Below the pieces are notes generated by a model that searched no databases, was not told where the DNA came from, and saw nothing but the letters and a program-made list of their open reading frames with translations. From NCBI GenBank assembly GCA_019234295.1, contig JAFALK010000097.1, positions 1 to 64,000 on the forward strand: a DNA stretch of 64,000 nt, given 5' to 3'. The position numbers and the translations under genes are program-made. Below, in pieces: positions 25,749 through 38,492 of the stretch (the stretch's first letter is position 1; the number at the start of each line of letters is the position of its first letter). The DNA is from Roseateles sp. (GTDB lineage: Bacteria > Pseudomonadota > Gammaproteobacteria > Burkholderiales > Burkholderiaceae_C).

Positions 25749-26299
25749 CTACAGGCGGCCGCTGGAGCGCCAGCGGTCCACAAGGGCGACCAGATGTCTC
25801 ACGCCATCCGTGACATGGGTGCAGCTCAGCGTGGCGCCGCTGATATTGGCGATGTCCTCGCCCACGCGCAGCTTGGCGTCGCCCCCCTTGCCCTCGAACT
25901 GCTTGCGCCAGGCGGGCAGCTTGATCTCGTAGCCGTGGCTCTCCCGGTAGTTGAGCACCTCGACGGAGCGGATGCGCCCATCCAGTCCGATCGCAGTCGC
26001 ATAGTCGATCAGCTCGAACTTGCCGATCACGCCATCTGCGATGACGATGCCCAGCACCTGCTCGCCCTTGAGCGCAACGAGGGCGCGCCAGGTGTTCTTG
26101 CGCGGCGCCGTCCCCCCCAGCGCGGCCACCGCGCGCAAGTCCTCCGCGTTCGCCTGGAGCAGCTGCTCGCGCCACGAGCTCGCTTCCGGGAACGCGCGGC
26201 GGGCGGCCTCCTCCAGCGTCGCAAACTGCGCGGCCTGCACCAAAGTCGGCACCGCCAGCACCAGGCCGGCGGCGCCCTCGATCCAGCGAAGCTGTCCCA

Positions 26300-26300
<1 letters not shown>
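25749..26300 (-). CDS. Exported FMN-binding domain protein, predicted ApbE substrate
   Basis: 183 residues with an N-terminal signal (GAAGLVLAVPTLVQAAQ) and an FMN_bind domain. It has the flavinylation motif ISGATLS, with the target Thr at residue 157. Preceding blocks VLGIVIADGVIGKFELIDYA and GRIRSVEVLNYRESHGYEI are typical of NqrC/RnfG-like flavin domains. It should carry covalent FMN and shuttle electrons in the periplasm. Its ATG overlaps the porin stop by one base (TGATG), and apbE follows eight bases downstream. Confidence 0.9.
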
Positions 26301-27661
<1,361 letters not shown>

Positions 27662-27703
27662 GTTGGTTCTCCGAAGGATAGGAAGTTCTGCCCGGGGCTG
27701 GGC

Positions 27704-28924
27704 TCAAGGTGTGTAGCCATCGCTAAGCGTGGCCAGGAATGCGATCACGTCATCGATCTCCGCGTCGCTCAGCGCCGGCACATCGCCGGGCTTGCGGTTG
27801 TAGGGCGCCTCGCGCACGTTGACGTTGCGCCGGTACTGCGAGGGCAGATCGTTGAACTTGTCCGGCACGCCGCTGACAACGGGGTACCAGAGCTCGGGAT
27901 TTGTGTCGCGTGTGACGTAAAAGCGCAGCGCCTCCTTCAGGCTCTTGAAGCGGCCGTTGTGGAAGAGGACCTGACGCGTGGCGACGTTGCGCAGCGTCGG
28001 GACCTTGAAGGCGCCGCACAGGTCTGGGCGACTGGCGACGAGGTCGCTGCGGTCCGGGCCGCACAAGCCCAGGTCGAAGTAGCCGGCGTCGGCGTTGGCG
28101 GGAATCTCGCTGTTGCGGGGCACGCCGAGGTTGTCGTAAGTGAAGTCGGTGAACAGCGGCGGCGAGCCGTCGGCGCCCTTGGCGCTCGGATGGCAGGCCA
28201 TGCAGTGGCCCTTGCTCGGGCTGTTGAAGAGTGCCAGGCCACGAAGCTCCTGGTCCGACAGCGACGCCTTGCCGGTGAGGAAGGCGTCGTACTTGCTGCT
28301 GAAGGGCTGAAACTCGGCCGTGCTTTCTTGCTGATAGCGCTGCAGGGCATAGCGCACGCCGGTGAACGCCGTGTCCGGATTGCTGAAGACCGCGTCGCCG
28401 AAGGCACGGCGGAAGTCCGCCGCGTAAGCGGCCCGAGAGAGCTTGTCGACGACGGCCTGCGCTGTGGCGTTGGCCATCTCATGCTCGGCAAGAAAGGGGC
28501 GCGCTGCCTGGTCCGTCAGATTGACTGCACGACCGTCACGGTTGAAGCCGCCGGTGGGCGTGCCGTCCGCCTGGAAGTAAAACGCCGGCGTGGAGCTGAG
28601 ATAGCGCAGCGACGGCGTTGCCCGGAACCCCGGCACATCCAGCTTGGCGCCGCCGAGCTGGACAGAGAGATTGTTGGTCTGCGCGTGTGCTGCATCGGGG
28701 TTGTGGCAGGTCGCGCAACTCACGCGCCCGGAGGCCGACAGCGAGCCATCCTTGAAGATTTTCTCGCCGAGTGTCGCCACGTCCGACAGCGATGCCGTCG
28801 CGGCCGCGGAAGACGCGCTTTCGCCGCCGCCGCATGCCGCCAAGGCGATCGATAGAGCTGCCGCCATCAGACAGGGCCATTTGCGCGCGACGAGGGCTGC
28901 TGGAGTCGGGAAGATCAGAGTCAC
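27704..28924 (-). CDS. Di-haem cytochrome c peroxidase/MauG-family lipoprotein
   Basis: 406 residues. A lipobox (SIALAAC) ends the signal, then two c-type haem sites follow: SCATCHNPD near residue 70 and HCMACHPS near residue 240. Further peroxidase/MauG blocks are TPSLRYLSSTPAFYFQADG, FKVPTLRNVATRQVLFHNGRF and ALSDAEIDDVIAFLATL. It could reduce peroxide or perform MauG-like oxidation in the periplasm. GTG 28924 is preferred because it keeps the basic ARK segment before the signal; ATG 28867 would remove it. It is the first gene after the Fur-box promoter. Confidence 0.87.
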   Translation of the reverse strand: MTLIFPTPAALVARKWPCLMAAALSIALAACGGGESASSAAATASLSDVATLGEKIFKDGSLSASGRVSCATCHNPDAAHAQTNNLSVQLGGAKLDVPGFRATPSLRYLSSTPAFYFQADGTPTGGFNRDGRAVNLTDQAARPFLAEHEMANATAQAVVDKLSRAAYAADFRRAFGDAVFSNPDTAFTGVRYALQRYQQESTAEFQPFSSKYDAFLTGKASLSDQELRGLALFNSPSKGHCMACHPSAKGADGSPPLFTDFTYDNLGVPRNSEIPANADAGYFDLGLCGPDRSDLVASRPDLCGAFKVPTLRNVATRQVLFHNGRFKSLKEALRFYVTRDTNPELWYPVVSGVPDKFNDLPSQYRRNVNVREAPYNRKPGDVPALSDAEIDDVIAFLATLSDGYTP

Positions 28925-28933
28925 AGGTAATAC

Positions 28934-28954
28934 TAATGCGATTGATTCGCATTA
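28934..28954 (-). promoter_or_regulatory. Fur-box-like operator
   Basis: A 21-base palindrome with perfect eight-base arms TAATGCGA and TCGCATTA around a five-base centre. It matches the Fur consensus of interrupted AATGATA/AATGCGA-type repeats. It lies just downstream of a TATACT -10 hexamer and nine bases before the start of the di-haem lipoprotein gene, so bound Fur would block transcription of the cluster. Confidence 0.8.
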
Positions 28955-28960
28955 AGTATA
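28955..28960 (-). promoter_or_regulatory. Candidate -10 element of the Fur-controlled cluster
   Basis: On the minus strand the hexamer is TATACT, directly abutting the Fur-box palindrome. Initiation would fall inside the operator with a leader of about 24 bases. No convincing -35 is seen; CTGAAC lies 15 bases upstream. Confidence 0.5.
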
Positions 28961-29052
28961 CAGCGATCGGGTCAGGTTCAGCGGGCACCGAGGCGACTCT
29001 CATTGGGCGGGCAGATCCCCGACGCGACGAACCACCCCTCGAACGTTCACCG

Positions 29053-29694
29053 TTACACGAGCTCTCGCGTCAGCCGCCGGTGGCTAGGCACTGTTGCGAA
29101 CCGGTTGTTCAGCGTCGAGCGGTGCTCGCGAAGGCATGAAAAGCCGAGCCTTTCATAGAGCGCCTGCGCACGCGGGTTCTCCACGGAGACGTCCAGTCCA
29201 ACCATCCGAAAGCCCTGCTGCTTGCCCAGGTCGAGCAGGTGCTCCGTCAGCTGGACGCCCAGGCCCTGGCCTCGCCACGCCGGTGCAACGCCGAGGTGTG
29301 CGATGTAGAAAAGGTGCGGGCCTGAGGGCGGAGGGATGACGCCTTCGACGCGCAGGCCGCGAAAGATGACGCCGGGCGCAGCAAGCGGGCCATAGCACCG
29401 CAAGATTTGTCGGGCCGCCGCGATCAGGAAGGACAGGGTCGTACGCCCGCTGTAACCGGCGCCGATGCCGACGACTTCCCGATGAGCACGGCTCTCGAGC
29501 ACGACGTGGTTGCGGAACCCGAACTCGCCAGCGCCGCTCAGGAAGGCCGTGCGCAGAAATTCCAGCGCATTGGTCCGCCCAGGATGCGCAAACACATAGT
29601 CGAAAGCCGCGGGGCCGCTGCTATAGATCAGCGGCACTGCCATGTCCACATCTCGCGCCTCGGCGGCACGGATCACGAAGTCGTTGTGTTGCAT
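29053..29694 (-). CDS. GNAT-family N-acetyltransferase
   Basis: 213 residues from ATG 29694, beginning with the FVIRAAEARDVDMAVPLIY strand typical of GNAT N-termini. The acetyl-CoA motif is HLGVAPAWRGQGLGVQLTEHLL, followed by VENPRAQALYERLGFSC. An ATG at 29763 would add 23 residues with no similarity to the fold. The substrate is unknown. It lies alone, ending 93 bases from the divergent side of the Fur-box region. Confidence 0.85.
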   Translation of the reverse strand: MQHNDFVIRAAEARDVDMAVPLIYSSGPAAFDYVFAHPGRTNALEFLRTAFLSGAGEFGFRNHVVLESRAHREVVGIGAGYSGRTTLSFLIAAARQILRCYGPLAAPGVIFRGLRVEGVIPPPSGPHLFYIAHLGVAPAWRGQGLGVQLTEHLLDLGKQQGFRMVGLDVSVENPRAQALYERLGFSCLREHRSTLNNRFATVPSHRRLTRELV

Positions 29695-29827
29695 TGGTGG
29701 GAGCGCAGAAGTATTTGACACGCCGAATTGAGGTTCAAAGCACCGCCAGCGCAGGACTTTCATGCATACGGCGGTCAGGGCAGAACTCCTTTCGACAGCG
29801 CAGGTTTCTAATTTGACCGACCACAGC

Positions 29828-30745
29828 CTACTTCTCCTGCGACTCCATCAGCAGGTAGGTGTTGTACGCGTTCATGCGGTTCGCGATCTTGAACAGTGGC
29901 AGCTGCTCGTATCGCGACCAGTCGGTGGCCGCGTAGGCCTCTTCGAACAGCGTCATGTCGTGCGCGGCGCGGCCCATGGTGGCGCGCAGGTAGGCAAGGT
30001 AGTCGCGCGTTTGCAGCAGGTCCACGCGGGCGTTGGTGGAGGCCGGACCATGGCCGGGCACGACGATCTTCACCGGCCATTCGAGCAGGCGGTCCAGCGA
30101 GGCGATCCAGTGCAGGCTGTCGGCCTGGCCCACATAGGGAATGCGACCGCGGAAGACGATGTCGCCGGCGAGGACGAGCGAATCGGACGGCAGCCACACG
30201 GCGAGATCCTCGGGCGTGTGGGCCGGGCCCACGGGCGTGATGATCAGGTCCAGGCCGCCCGCACGCAGCCGGGTCTCGCGGTCGATCCATTCGTCGGCCG
30301 ATACCAGGTGCGTGCCCGGTTCGACGAGGCCCGCCTCCAGGCTCGCCTTCAGGCGCAGGGCGGCGGTCTCGCTGTTCAGATAGTCGCGTCCATCAGCATG
30401 CGCAATGATCTTGACGCCCAGCTCCTTGAAGACCTGCAGGCCGTAGACATGGTCGGCGTGATAGTGGCTCAGGATCACATGGGTGATGGGCTTGTCCGTC
30501 AGCGACTTGACCGTCTCCACCAGGCTGCGCGCGAGCGCCGGCGAACCCAGCGCATCGAACAGCACCACGCCCTCGGGACCGATGAGGATGCCGGCATTGG
30601 AGATGAAATTGCGGTTCTCGCGGCTGCCCAGCGCCGACTCGCCCTGCACGAGCCAGACATGGGGTGAGAGCTTTTCAGCGGGCAGCGGCTCGGCGTTGGC
30701 AAGCGAGCAGGTCAGCAGCAGCAGCACGGTCAGGCGACGGAGCAT
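29828..30745 (-). CDS. Exported MBL-fold metallohydrolase
   Basis: 305 residues with a short Sec signal (LTVLLLLTCSLANA) and the metallo-beta-lactamase metal motif SHYHADH (His94, His96, Asp98, His99). Later ligands are in GPAHTPEDL and VPGHGP, with LAGDIVF supplying the bridging Asp. It resembles periplasmic SoxH-like and quinoprotein-associated hydrolases. Which substrate it cleaves is not clear. The SulP gene precedes it by ten bases on the same strand, so they may be cotranscribed. Confidence 0.88.
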   Translation of the reverse strand: MLRRLTVLLLLTCSLANAEPLPAEKLSPHVWLVQGESALGSRENRNFISNAGILIGPEGVVLFDALGSPALARSLVETVKSLTDKPITHVILSHYHADHVYGLQVFKELGVKIIAHADGRDYLNSETAALRLKASLEAGLVEPGTHLVSADEWIDRETRLRAGGLDLIITPVGPAHTPEDLAVWLPSDSLVLAGDIVFRGRIPYVGQADSLHWIASLDRLLEWPVKIVVPGHGPASTNARVDLLQTRDYLAYLRATMGRAAHDMTLFEEAYAATDWSRYEQLPLFKIANRMNAYNTYLLMESQEK

Positions 30746-30755
30746 GGCTGCTAGC

Positions 30756-32432
30756 TTAAGCGCTGGGCGGGTCCCGCTCCAGACCGAGGTGGTGAGTCAT
30801 GAAGACATCGCCCTTGAACCAGCGCTCCCAGCGCCCCGCGCGCAGGCGGTCCAGCACGGGGCCCTTGATCTCGGAGAGATCCAGCCGCAGGCCCTGGGCC
30901 TGGAGCCCGTCGTGCAGGGCGCGCAGGGCCTCCAGGCCGCTGAAGTCGATCGCATTGATGGGCGACATCAGCAGCAGCACGCGCTGGACCTCGCGGCCCT
31001 CCCGGCGGCTGTCCTCCAGGTGCCCCTGCACCACGTCGGCCAGGCTGCGCGCGTTGATGAAAACCAGGCTCTCGTCGATGCGCAGGCTCAGCGTGTGCGG
31101 CGCCTCCTCGACCTTGTAGCGACCCACGTTGCGAAAGTGCTCCGTGCCCTGCACGCGCCCGATGCGTGCCACATGGGGCTGGGCGGTGCGCTGCAGCAGC
31201 AAGCCGATGGAGCCGAGCACGCCCGCCGCCAACCCGACGGACACACTGTCGAACACCACGAGCAGGGTGACGAACAGCATCAGCACCGCTTCCGAGCGCG
31301 CATAGCGCCAGGCGCGGCGATAGGGCGTGACGCTGAAGCCCGAGAGCACGGCCACCAGGATGGTCCCGGCCAGCACGGCCTTGGGCAACCAGGCCAGCGG
31401 CCCGGTCAGCAGCAGCATGGCCAGGCCCATGAAGCCGGCCACAAAGACGCCGCTCATGCGGCTGCGGCTGCCGGCATCGTGCAGCAGCACGCTGCGCGAG
31501 AAGCTGCCAGACACCGGCATGCCCGAGCCGAAGGCGGCGACCAGATTGGCCGCGCCGAGGCCGCGCAGCTCGGCGCGGGCGTTGACCTTCTCGCCGCGCC
31601 TTCGCGCCAGCGACTCCGTCACCACGAGGCTGGAGACATAGGCCATCAGTCCGAGCAGCAGGGCCGAGGGCAGCAGGGCGCGCCACAGCGAAGCGTCCAG
31701 CGGCGGCAGGCTCCAAGGCGCGTGCAGGGCCGGCAGCTGGCCCACCAGGGCGACGCCGCGCGAGCCCGCATCAGTGAGCGCCGCCACTGCCATGGAGCCG
31801 AGCAGCAGGGCCAGTGGCGCCAAGCGCGCCAAGCTGCCATGGAGAAAGCGCCGGGCTGCGTAGAGCAAGACGCAGCTGAACAGGCCGAAGGCGGCGCTGG
31901 CGGCGGTCCAGGCCCATCCGCTGCCTTGCGCCGTCTGCCACAGCGCGATTGCGTCCGAGCCCTTGGCCGGGCTGCCGAGCAGCACGGGCAGCTGCGACAG
32001 CGCGATGCTCACCGTGGCGCCGGTCTCGAAGCCATGCAGCACCGGCACCGACATCAGCGAGGCCAGCGCGTCCAGGCGCAGCACAGCGGCGGCCAGCAGC
32101 ACCAGGCCCGTCTCGGCCGCGAGCACGAGGGCGCCCTGTTCCGCAGAGAAGCCGGCGGGGACGCCGCCCAGGGCCTGCATGATCATCAGGGCCAGCACGG
32201 CCACAGGGCCGATGGCGAGCACGGGGCTGGAGCCCATCAGCGCATAGGCCAGGGCAGGCAGCAGGCTGGCGTACAGGCCCACGTCGGGCGGCAGGCCGGC
32301 CAGCATGGCGTAGGCCAGGCTCTGCGGAATCAGCAGCACGCTCACGATGAAGCCGGCCAGCACGTCGTCACGCAACGCGCCGCGAGCCAGATAGGCGCGC
32401 CAGTCGGGAGCTTTCGGCAGCAGGTGATCCAT
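30756..32432 (-). CDS. SulP-family anion transporter with C-terminal STAS domain
   Basis: 558 residues. The SLC26/SulP membrane domain starts at about residue 10 with DVLAGFIVSVLLIPQSLAYAMLAGLPP, the family signature, and has 10-14 helices. The cytoplasmic STAS domain (about 435-550) contains LVFINARSLADVV and VLLMSPINAIDFSGLEALRAL, with the conserved Asp-Phe-Ser-Gly loop. SulP proteins move sulfate, bicarbonate or dicarboxylates; the substrate cannot be told here. With SoxB upstream in the genome, sulfate export or import is one possibility. Confidence 0.92.
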   Translation of the reverse strand: MDHLLPKAPDWRAYLARGALRDDVLAGFIVSVLLIPQSLAYAMLAGLPPDVGLYASLLPALAYALMGSSPVLAIGPVAVLALMIMQALGGVPAGFSAEQGALVLAAETGLVLLAAAVLRLDALASLMSVPVLHGFETGATVSIALSQLPVLLGSPAKGSDAIALWQTAQGSGWAWTAASAAFGLFSCVLLYAARRFLHGSLARLAPLALLLGSMAVAALTDAGSRGVALVGQLPALHAPWSLPPLDASLWRALLPSALLLGLMAYVSSLVVTESLARRRGEKVNARAELRGLGAANLVAAFGSGMPVSGSFSRSVLLHDAGSRSRMSGVFVAGFMGLAMLLLTGPLAWLPKAVLAGTILVAVLSGFSVTPYRRAWRYARSEAVLMLFVTLLVVFDSVSVGLAAGVLGSIGLLLQRTAQPHVARIGRVQGTEHFRNVGRYKVEEAPHTLSLRIDESLVFINARSLADVVQGHLEDSRREGREVQRVLLLMSPINAIDFSGLEALRALHDGLQAQGLRLDLSEIKGPVLDRLRAGRWERWFKGDVFMTHHLGLERDPPSA

Positions 32433-32471
32433 GGGCCGGGCGAGTATAGGAGCGCCCTGCGTGCACCGACC

Positions 32472-34529
32472 TTAGTTGAACGGCCCCTGCACCGCGCAAA
32501 GCTCGACCTGGCCGCTAGAGCAGGCGGCATCGAAATCCTTCTCGATGCGGATCAGCGCCTCGCGACCCTCGGCGTGCACACCCTGGATGCCGATGGCGCA
32601 GTTGCGGCCGCGGGACTTCGCCGTGTAGAGCGCCATGTCCACCCAGTTGACGGCCTGCTCCCAATGCACCGAGAGATTGGCGCCCAGGGGAAAGTGCGCG
32701 AAGCCGGCCGAGGCGGTGACGCGCAGCGGCCCGGTGGGCGTGGCCACGGGCAGGCGGCCCACGCTGTCGACGATGCGAGCAGCCAAGACCTGCACCTGTT
32801 CCTGGTTGGAGATGGGCGCGAAGATGAGGAACTCCTCACCGCCCCAGCGCACGACCAAGTCGCCGCCGCGCACGGCGCCCGAAAGGCGGCGCGCCACCTC
32901 ACAGATCACCGCATCGCCCGAGGCGTGCCCATGCTCGTCGTTGACGTGCTTGAAGTGATCGATGTCGACCATCAGAAGCGCGCCCTCGAAGCGATCGGCC
33001 GCATGGCGCTGCATGACCTCGAGAAAGTGGCGGCGATTGGCCAGGTCGGTCAGAGGGTCGCGCTCGCTCTGGAAGCGCAGCAGGGCTTCGCGCGCCTTCA
33101 GCGCCTTGTTGGCCGTGCGTGCCTTGCGCAGCATCAGCAGGCCCAGCACGCTGGCCAGGGTCAGCAGCACGGCCAGGGTCACGCCAATCTGCACGCCCAG
33201 GGTCTGGTTGGCAATCTGGCGGTCCTTGATCGATTGCTCGCGCTGGAGCAGGGCCAGATCGCGCTCGCGCACGGCGGCGTTGTTCTTGCCCTGCAATTCC
33301 GCCAGCAGCGCCTCGCGGTTGCGCGCATTGGCCTCCTGCGTGAGTTGGCGTTCCTGGTGAAAGAGGGCGATGGCCTCGCGCGGCTGGCCGGCCTCGGTCC
33401 AGGCATCATCGAGCTCGCGCAGCTCGATGATGCGGCGCGTGTCCTGCTGGCCGTGGCGGAACTCGTCGGAGCGAGCTTCCTCCTTGCGCGCCGCTGCAAA
33501 CTGTTTGAGCCGAATCAGGGCCACGGCCATGTTGTGGTGCAGCGTGCGCTCGCGCAACTGGTCGTGCAGGCGCTGCACCACGGGCAGGCTGTCGTTCAAC
33601 AAGGCCAGAGCACGCTCGGGCTGGTGCTCGTGCATGTAGTAGTCGGCCAGGTTGATCTGGGCCCGCGCGATCTGGGGCACCACCTTGGATTGGCGAGCCA
33701 GCGCCACGCCGTCCTGCAGCGCGCGCAGCTGGGCGGGCTTGTCGCCGCTCAAGGAGGCCAGCATCGACTCCACCGTCTTGGCCTGGGCCTGCAGCATCAG
33801 GTCGTCGCCGGCTGCGCGGCGCATACCCTGCAGCCACTTGAGCGCATCGGCGGGCTTCTCGCGCGCCATGTCGACCCAGGCGAGGGCGGTCAGCGCCTGC
33901 ACGGCTTCGCGGTCGCGGTCGGCGATGCGGGCCAGTGCCAGTTGGTGCTGCGCGATCTCGAAAGCCTTGGGGTAGGCACCGGCACTGAATTGGTCCGCCT
34001 GAAGGATGCCCAGGTCGATCAGCGCGCTGCTGACGTCGCAGCGCTCCAGCAGCTCTTGGCGTTCACCGGCGTTGGACGCCGCGGCCACCACCACCGCCGC
34101 CGTCGGGCAGTCAGTGTCGAGCTGGGCCATGCTCTTGCGCGCCTCGGTCGCCGCCGCGGACAACTGGCCCTGGCCGAAAGCAGAGAGGGCGCGCAGCGCC
34201 GCGACCTGGGCCGATTGCGTGGCATCGGCCTCGAGCTGCTGGATCAGACCGTTGGCCTGATCCAGGTCGCCAGCCTCGATGGCCACGCGCGCCGCGCTGA
34301 AGTAGACCCGCGAACGCGCACCGGGGCGGTCCGTGAGTTTTTCGAGTTCACTCTGGGCGGCCTGCGCGTCGCGCTGCCCGAGGCGCACGATCTGATCGAG
34401 CTGATGCTCGAGCTCAGGGTCGAAGCGCGGCGAAGCGCCGGCGCCGCTGGCGGCCAGCAGCAGGCCCAGCAAGCCCACCAGCGCTCCCCGTCGCGCAACC
34501 CGTCGCGCAACCCGCAGCACACCCCTCAT
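32472..34529 (-). CDS. Periplasmic TPR sensor with transmembrane helix and GGDEF domain (diguanylate cyclase)
   Basis: 685 residues. A signal-like N-terminus (GALVGLLGLLLAASGAGA) precedes about 400 residues of TPR-like helical repeats. Then come one transmembrane helix (about 445-465, GVTLAVLLTLASVLGLLML), a coiled linker and a GGDEF domain with DPLTDLANRRHF, MVDIDHFKHVNDEHGH and an intact GGEEF. The layout is an extracytoplasmic sensor controlling c-di-GMP synthesis. It overlaps the upstream paralogue by four bases, and both share this plan, suggesting tandem duplication. Confidence 0.9.
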   Translation of the reverse strand: MRGVLRVARRVARRGALVGLLGLLLAASGAGASPRFDPELEHQLDQIVRLGQRDAQAAQSELEKLTDRPGARSRVYFSAARVAIEAGDLDQANGLIQQLEADATQSAQVAALRALSAFGQGQLSAAATEARKSMAQLDTDCPTAAVVVAAASNAGERQELLERCDVSSALIDLGILQADQFSAGAYPKAFEIAQHQLALARIADRDREAVQALTALAWVDMAREKPADALKWLQGMRRAAGDDLMLQAQAKTVESMLASLSGDKPAQLRALQDGVALARQSKVVPQIARAQINLADYYMHEHQPERALALLNDSLPVVQRLHDQLRERTLHHNMAVALIRLKQFAAARKEEARSDEFRHGQQDTRRIIELRELDDAWTEAGQPREAIALFHQERQLTQEANARNREALLAELQGKNNAAVRERDLALLQREQSIKDRQIANQTLGVQIGVTLAVLLTLASVLGLLMLRKARTANKALKAREALLRFQSERDPLTDLANRRHFLEVMQRHAADRFEGALLMVDIDHFKHVNDEHGHASGDAVICEVARRLSGAVRGGDLVVRWGGEEFLIFAPISNQEQVQVLAARIVDSVGRLPVATPTGPLRVTASAGFAHFPLGANLSVHWEQAVNWVDMALYTAKSRGRNCAIGIQGVHAEGREALIRIEKDFDAACSSGQVELCAVQGPFN

Positions 34530-36703
34530 GCCGGCACCTCGCCGGTAACGGGCGTTTCGGCGGCCTCGGGGCCTTGCAGGGCCAGCAGGCGGACTTGGCC
34601 GGCCTGCCAGGCAGCCTCCATGCGTGGCGCGATGGCGGCCACCTGCTCCTCGTCGCGGGCCTCGATGTGCGCAATGCCATAGGCTTTGTTGCGGCCATGC
34701 GCCTTGGCGATGTACATGACGGTGTCTACGAGGTCGATGGCGCGCTCCCAGGCCAGCGAAAGGCCATAGGGCTCGATAGGGAAACTCGCGAAACCGATCG
34801 ACGCAGTGACGGGCACGAGCCGGTCTTCGTGGCGCACGGGCTCGGTGCCGATCAGGTCGAGCATGCGCTGGGCCAAGGTCTGCGCCGAGCCGGGGTTGAG
34901 GGCGCGCGAGTCGACGAAGGGCCGGGCGATGTTGCCGTCATCCCGCGCGGGCTCGTCATCTTCGTCCACGTCGCCCTTGACGACGACCAGGAACTCCTCG
35001 CCGCCCCAGCGCACGATGAGATCGTCCTCGCGCAGGGCCGCGCGAAGGCGCCGCGCCACCTCGATCAGCACGCTGTCGCCGATGGCGTGGCCGTACTGGT
35101 CGTTGACGCGCTTGAAGTGGTCAATGTCGATCAGGAACACCGCGCCCGAGAGGCGCCCCCCCTCCTCCTCGCGGGCCAGGGCCTTGATGGCGGCCTGGAA
35201 GTAGCGCCGGTTGGCCAGGCCCGTGAGCGGGTCCCTCTCACTCTGCATCTTGAGCAGGTCGTTGGTGGCAGCCAGCGCCGTGTTGGTCTTGCGCACGCGC
35301 TGGTAGGCCAGCACCAGCAGCACCCCGGCCAGCACGGCGCAGGCGCCCAGCGAGGCCCACAGGCCCAGCTGCAGGTTGCGGGCGCGGATGCGCTCTGCCT
35401 TGAGGCTGTTGTCGCGGTTCAGCAGCTCGATCTCAGCCGCGCGGCGTTCGGCTTCGAAATGCTCCTGCGCCTCGACCACTGCCTTGCGCGTGTCGTCGCG
35501 CAGCAGCCGGTCAACGGCGCGGCGGTGCTCGTGATAGGCGTCGATCGCACCGGCAAAGTCACCGGCGCGCTCCAGGTACTGGCCGAGCTCCTCCCAATCC
35601 TGGGCGGCGTAGGTGGCCGAGCCGTTCTGCTCGTCCATGGTGATGGCCACCCGCACGTCCTCGCGACCTTCGGCGATGCGGCCCAGGGCGATCTTGGCCA
35701 GGCCGGCGTTGTGGCGCGCGCCGATCTCGGCAACCAGGCGGCGCGTCTTGCGGGCCAGGGGCAGCACCTGCTCGGCCATTTTCAGCGCCTCGGCGTACTG
35801 GTGGCGCGTCAGGGCCATGTCGGCCAGGTTGCCCAGCACCAGCGCGCGCTGAGAGTCGTCGCCGGCCTCTTCGGCGTAGCGCAATGCCTCCATGAAGGAG
35901 TCCTGCGCAATCTGGCCATTGGTGTCCTTGCCGTAGAGCACGCCGCGGATATTGAACACCGTGTACATCAGCACCGGGTCGGGATCCTTGAGCGCCAACG
36001 CCATGGCCTCAGCATGGGTCTTGCGGGCCGGGTCCATCTGGTCGGCGCGGAAATAGCACAGCGCCACGTCGATCAGGGCCGTGGCGCGACGCCAGGTGGC
36101 GCCGAGATTGGCCGCCAGCGTCAGCTCGGCCTGGCCGGCGCCCAGGGCCTCGTTGAACTGCCCGACCTCGCCGAGCACTTGGGAGCGCACATCGAGCAGG
36201 CGGATCTGCTGGCGCGGCGTGGCCTTGGCCAGCACAGCGGCGTCGAGTTCGCCCAGTGCACGGGCGGCCTCGCGCACGTCGCCCTGGGCGAACTGGAAGC
36301 GGCCCTTGGCGGCGACCAGGCCCACGCGCAGGTCGGCCACGGTGGCCGGATTGGGCCAGCTGGCGATGGCGGCTTGCAGTTCGTCCAGGCCGGCGCGCGA
36401 ACGGCCGAAGGCCAGCACCATGGCGCGCAATGACAGGGCTTCGGCCCGCATGGCACTGCCAGCCGGGGTCTGCTCGATCAGTTCCTTGAGCTGGCGGGCG
36501 TATTCATCGGGGCGGCTGCGGCCCACGCGCTCGATCTGCTCGAGCGTGGCCAGGAGCTGGCCGGCGTCCTCGGCGCCAGCCTGCGCCTGGGCGGCGCCGA
36601 CGGGTGCGTCGCCGACCGGACAGCCGGTCAAGCCCGCACAAATGCATAGCAGCGCCGCCAGTGCCGGACGGCGCCAACCGATGATGCTTGCCACTCGCTT
36701 CAC
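34526..36703 (-). CDS. TPR-GGDEF diguanylate cyclase, paralogue of the following gene, lipoprotein-like N-terminus
   Basis: 725 residues. The leader ends CICAGLTGC, a possible lipobox, though a later transmembrane helix (about 440-460, GLWASLGACAVLAGVLLVLAY) makes lipidation uncertain. TPR-like repeats fill the periplasmic part. The GGDEF domain has DPLTGLANRRYF, LIDIDHFKRVNDQYGH and GGEEF. An insertion of about 35 residues rich in Asp, Glu and Arg follows it (KGDVDEDDEPARDDG), absent from the paralogue. ATGA overlap with the downstream gene indicates translational coupling. Two coupled cyclases with different sensor domains may form heterodimers; this is inference. Confidence 0.9.
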   Translation of the reverse strand: MKRVASIIGWRRPALAALLCICAGLTGCPVGDAPVGAAQAQAGAEDAGQLLATLEQIERVGRSRPDEYARQLKELIEQTPAGSAMRAEALSLRAMVLAFGRSRAGLDELQAAIASWPNPATVADLRVGLVAAKGRFQFAQGDVREAARALGELDAAVLAKATPRQQIRLLDVRSQVLGEVGQFNEALGAGQAELTLAANLGATWRRATALIDVALCYFRADQMDPARKTHAEAMALALKDPDPVLMYTVFNIRGVLYGKDTNGQIAQDSFMEALRYAEEAGDDSQRALVLGNLADMALTRHQYAEALKMAEQVLPLARKTRRLVAEIGARHNAGLAKIALGRIAEGREDVRVAITMDEQNGSATYAAQDWEELGQYLERAGDFAGAIDAYHEHRRAVDRLLRDDTRKAVVEAQEHFEAERRAAEIELLNRDNSLKAERIRARNLQLGLWASLGACAVLAGVLLVLAYQRVRKTNTALAATNDLLKMQSERDPLTGLANRRYFQAAIKALAREEEGGRLSGAVFLIDIDHFKRVNDQYGHAIGDSVLIEVARRLRAALREDDLIVRWGGEEFLVVVKGDVDEDDEPARDDGNIARPFVDSRALNPGSAQTLAQRMLDLIGTEPVRHEDRLVPVTASIGFASFPIEPYGLSLAWERAIDLVDTVMYIAKAHGRNKAYGIAHIEARDEEQVAAIAPRMEAAWQAGQVRLLALQGPEAAETPVTGEVPA

Positions 36704-36803
36704 GGAGTCGCGTATCCCCTCGACTAGACCGTTATCTCAACGGACGGACGGCACCGAATTCGCGCCGCTTCCAAATCAAGGGCGCAGTGTATGCGGCATG
36801 ACT

Positions 36804-38489
<1,686 letters not shown>

Positions 38490-38492
38490 TTC

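Noticed and set aside
30483..34682. Plus-strand open frame of 1399 codons
   Set aside because: It runs antisense to the MBL hydrolase, SulP and GGDEF genes and is a low-complexity His/Gln/Arg-rich shadow with no domain pattern.
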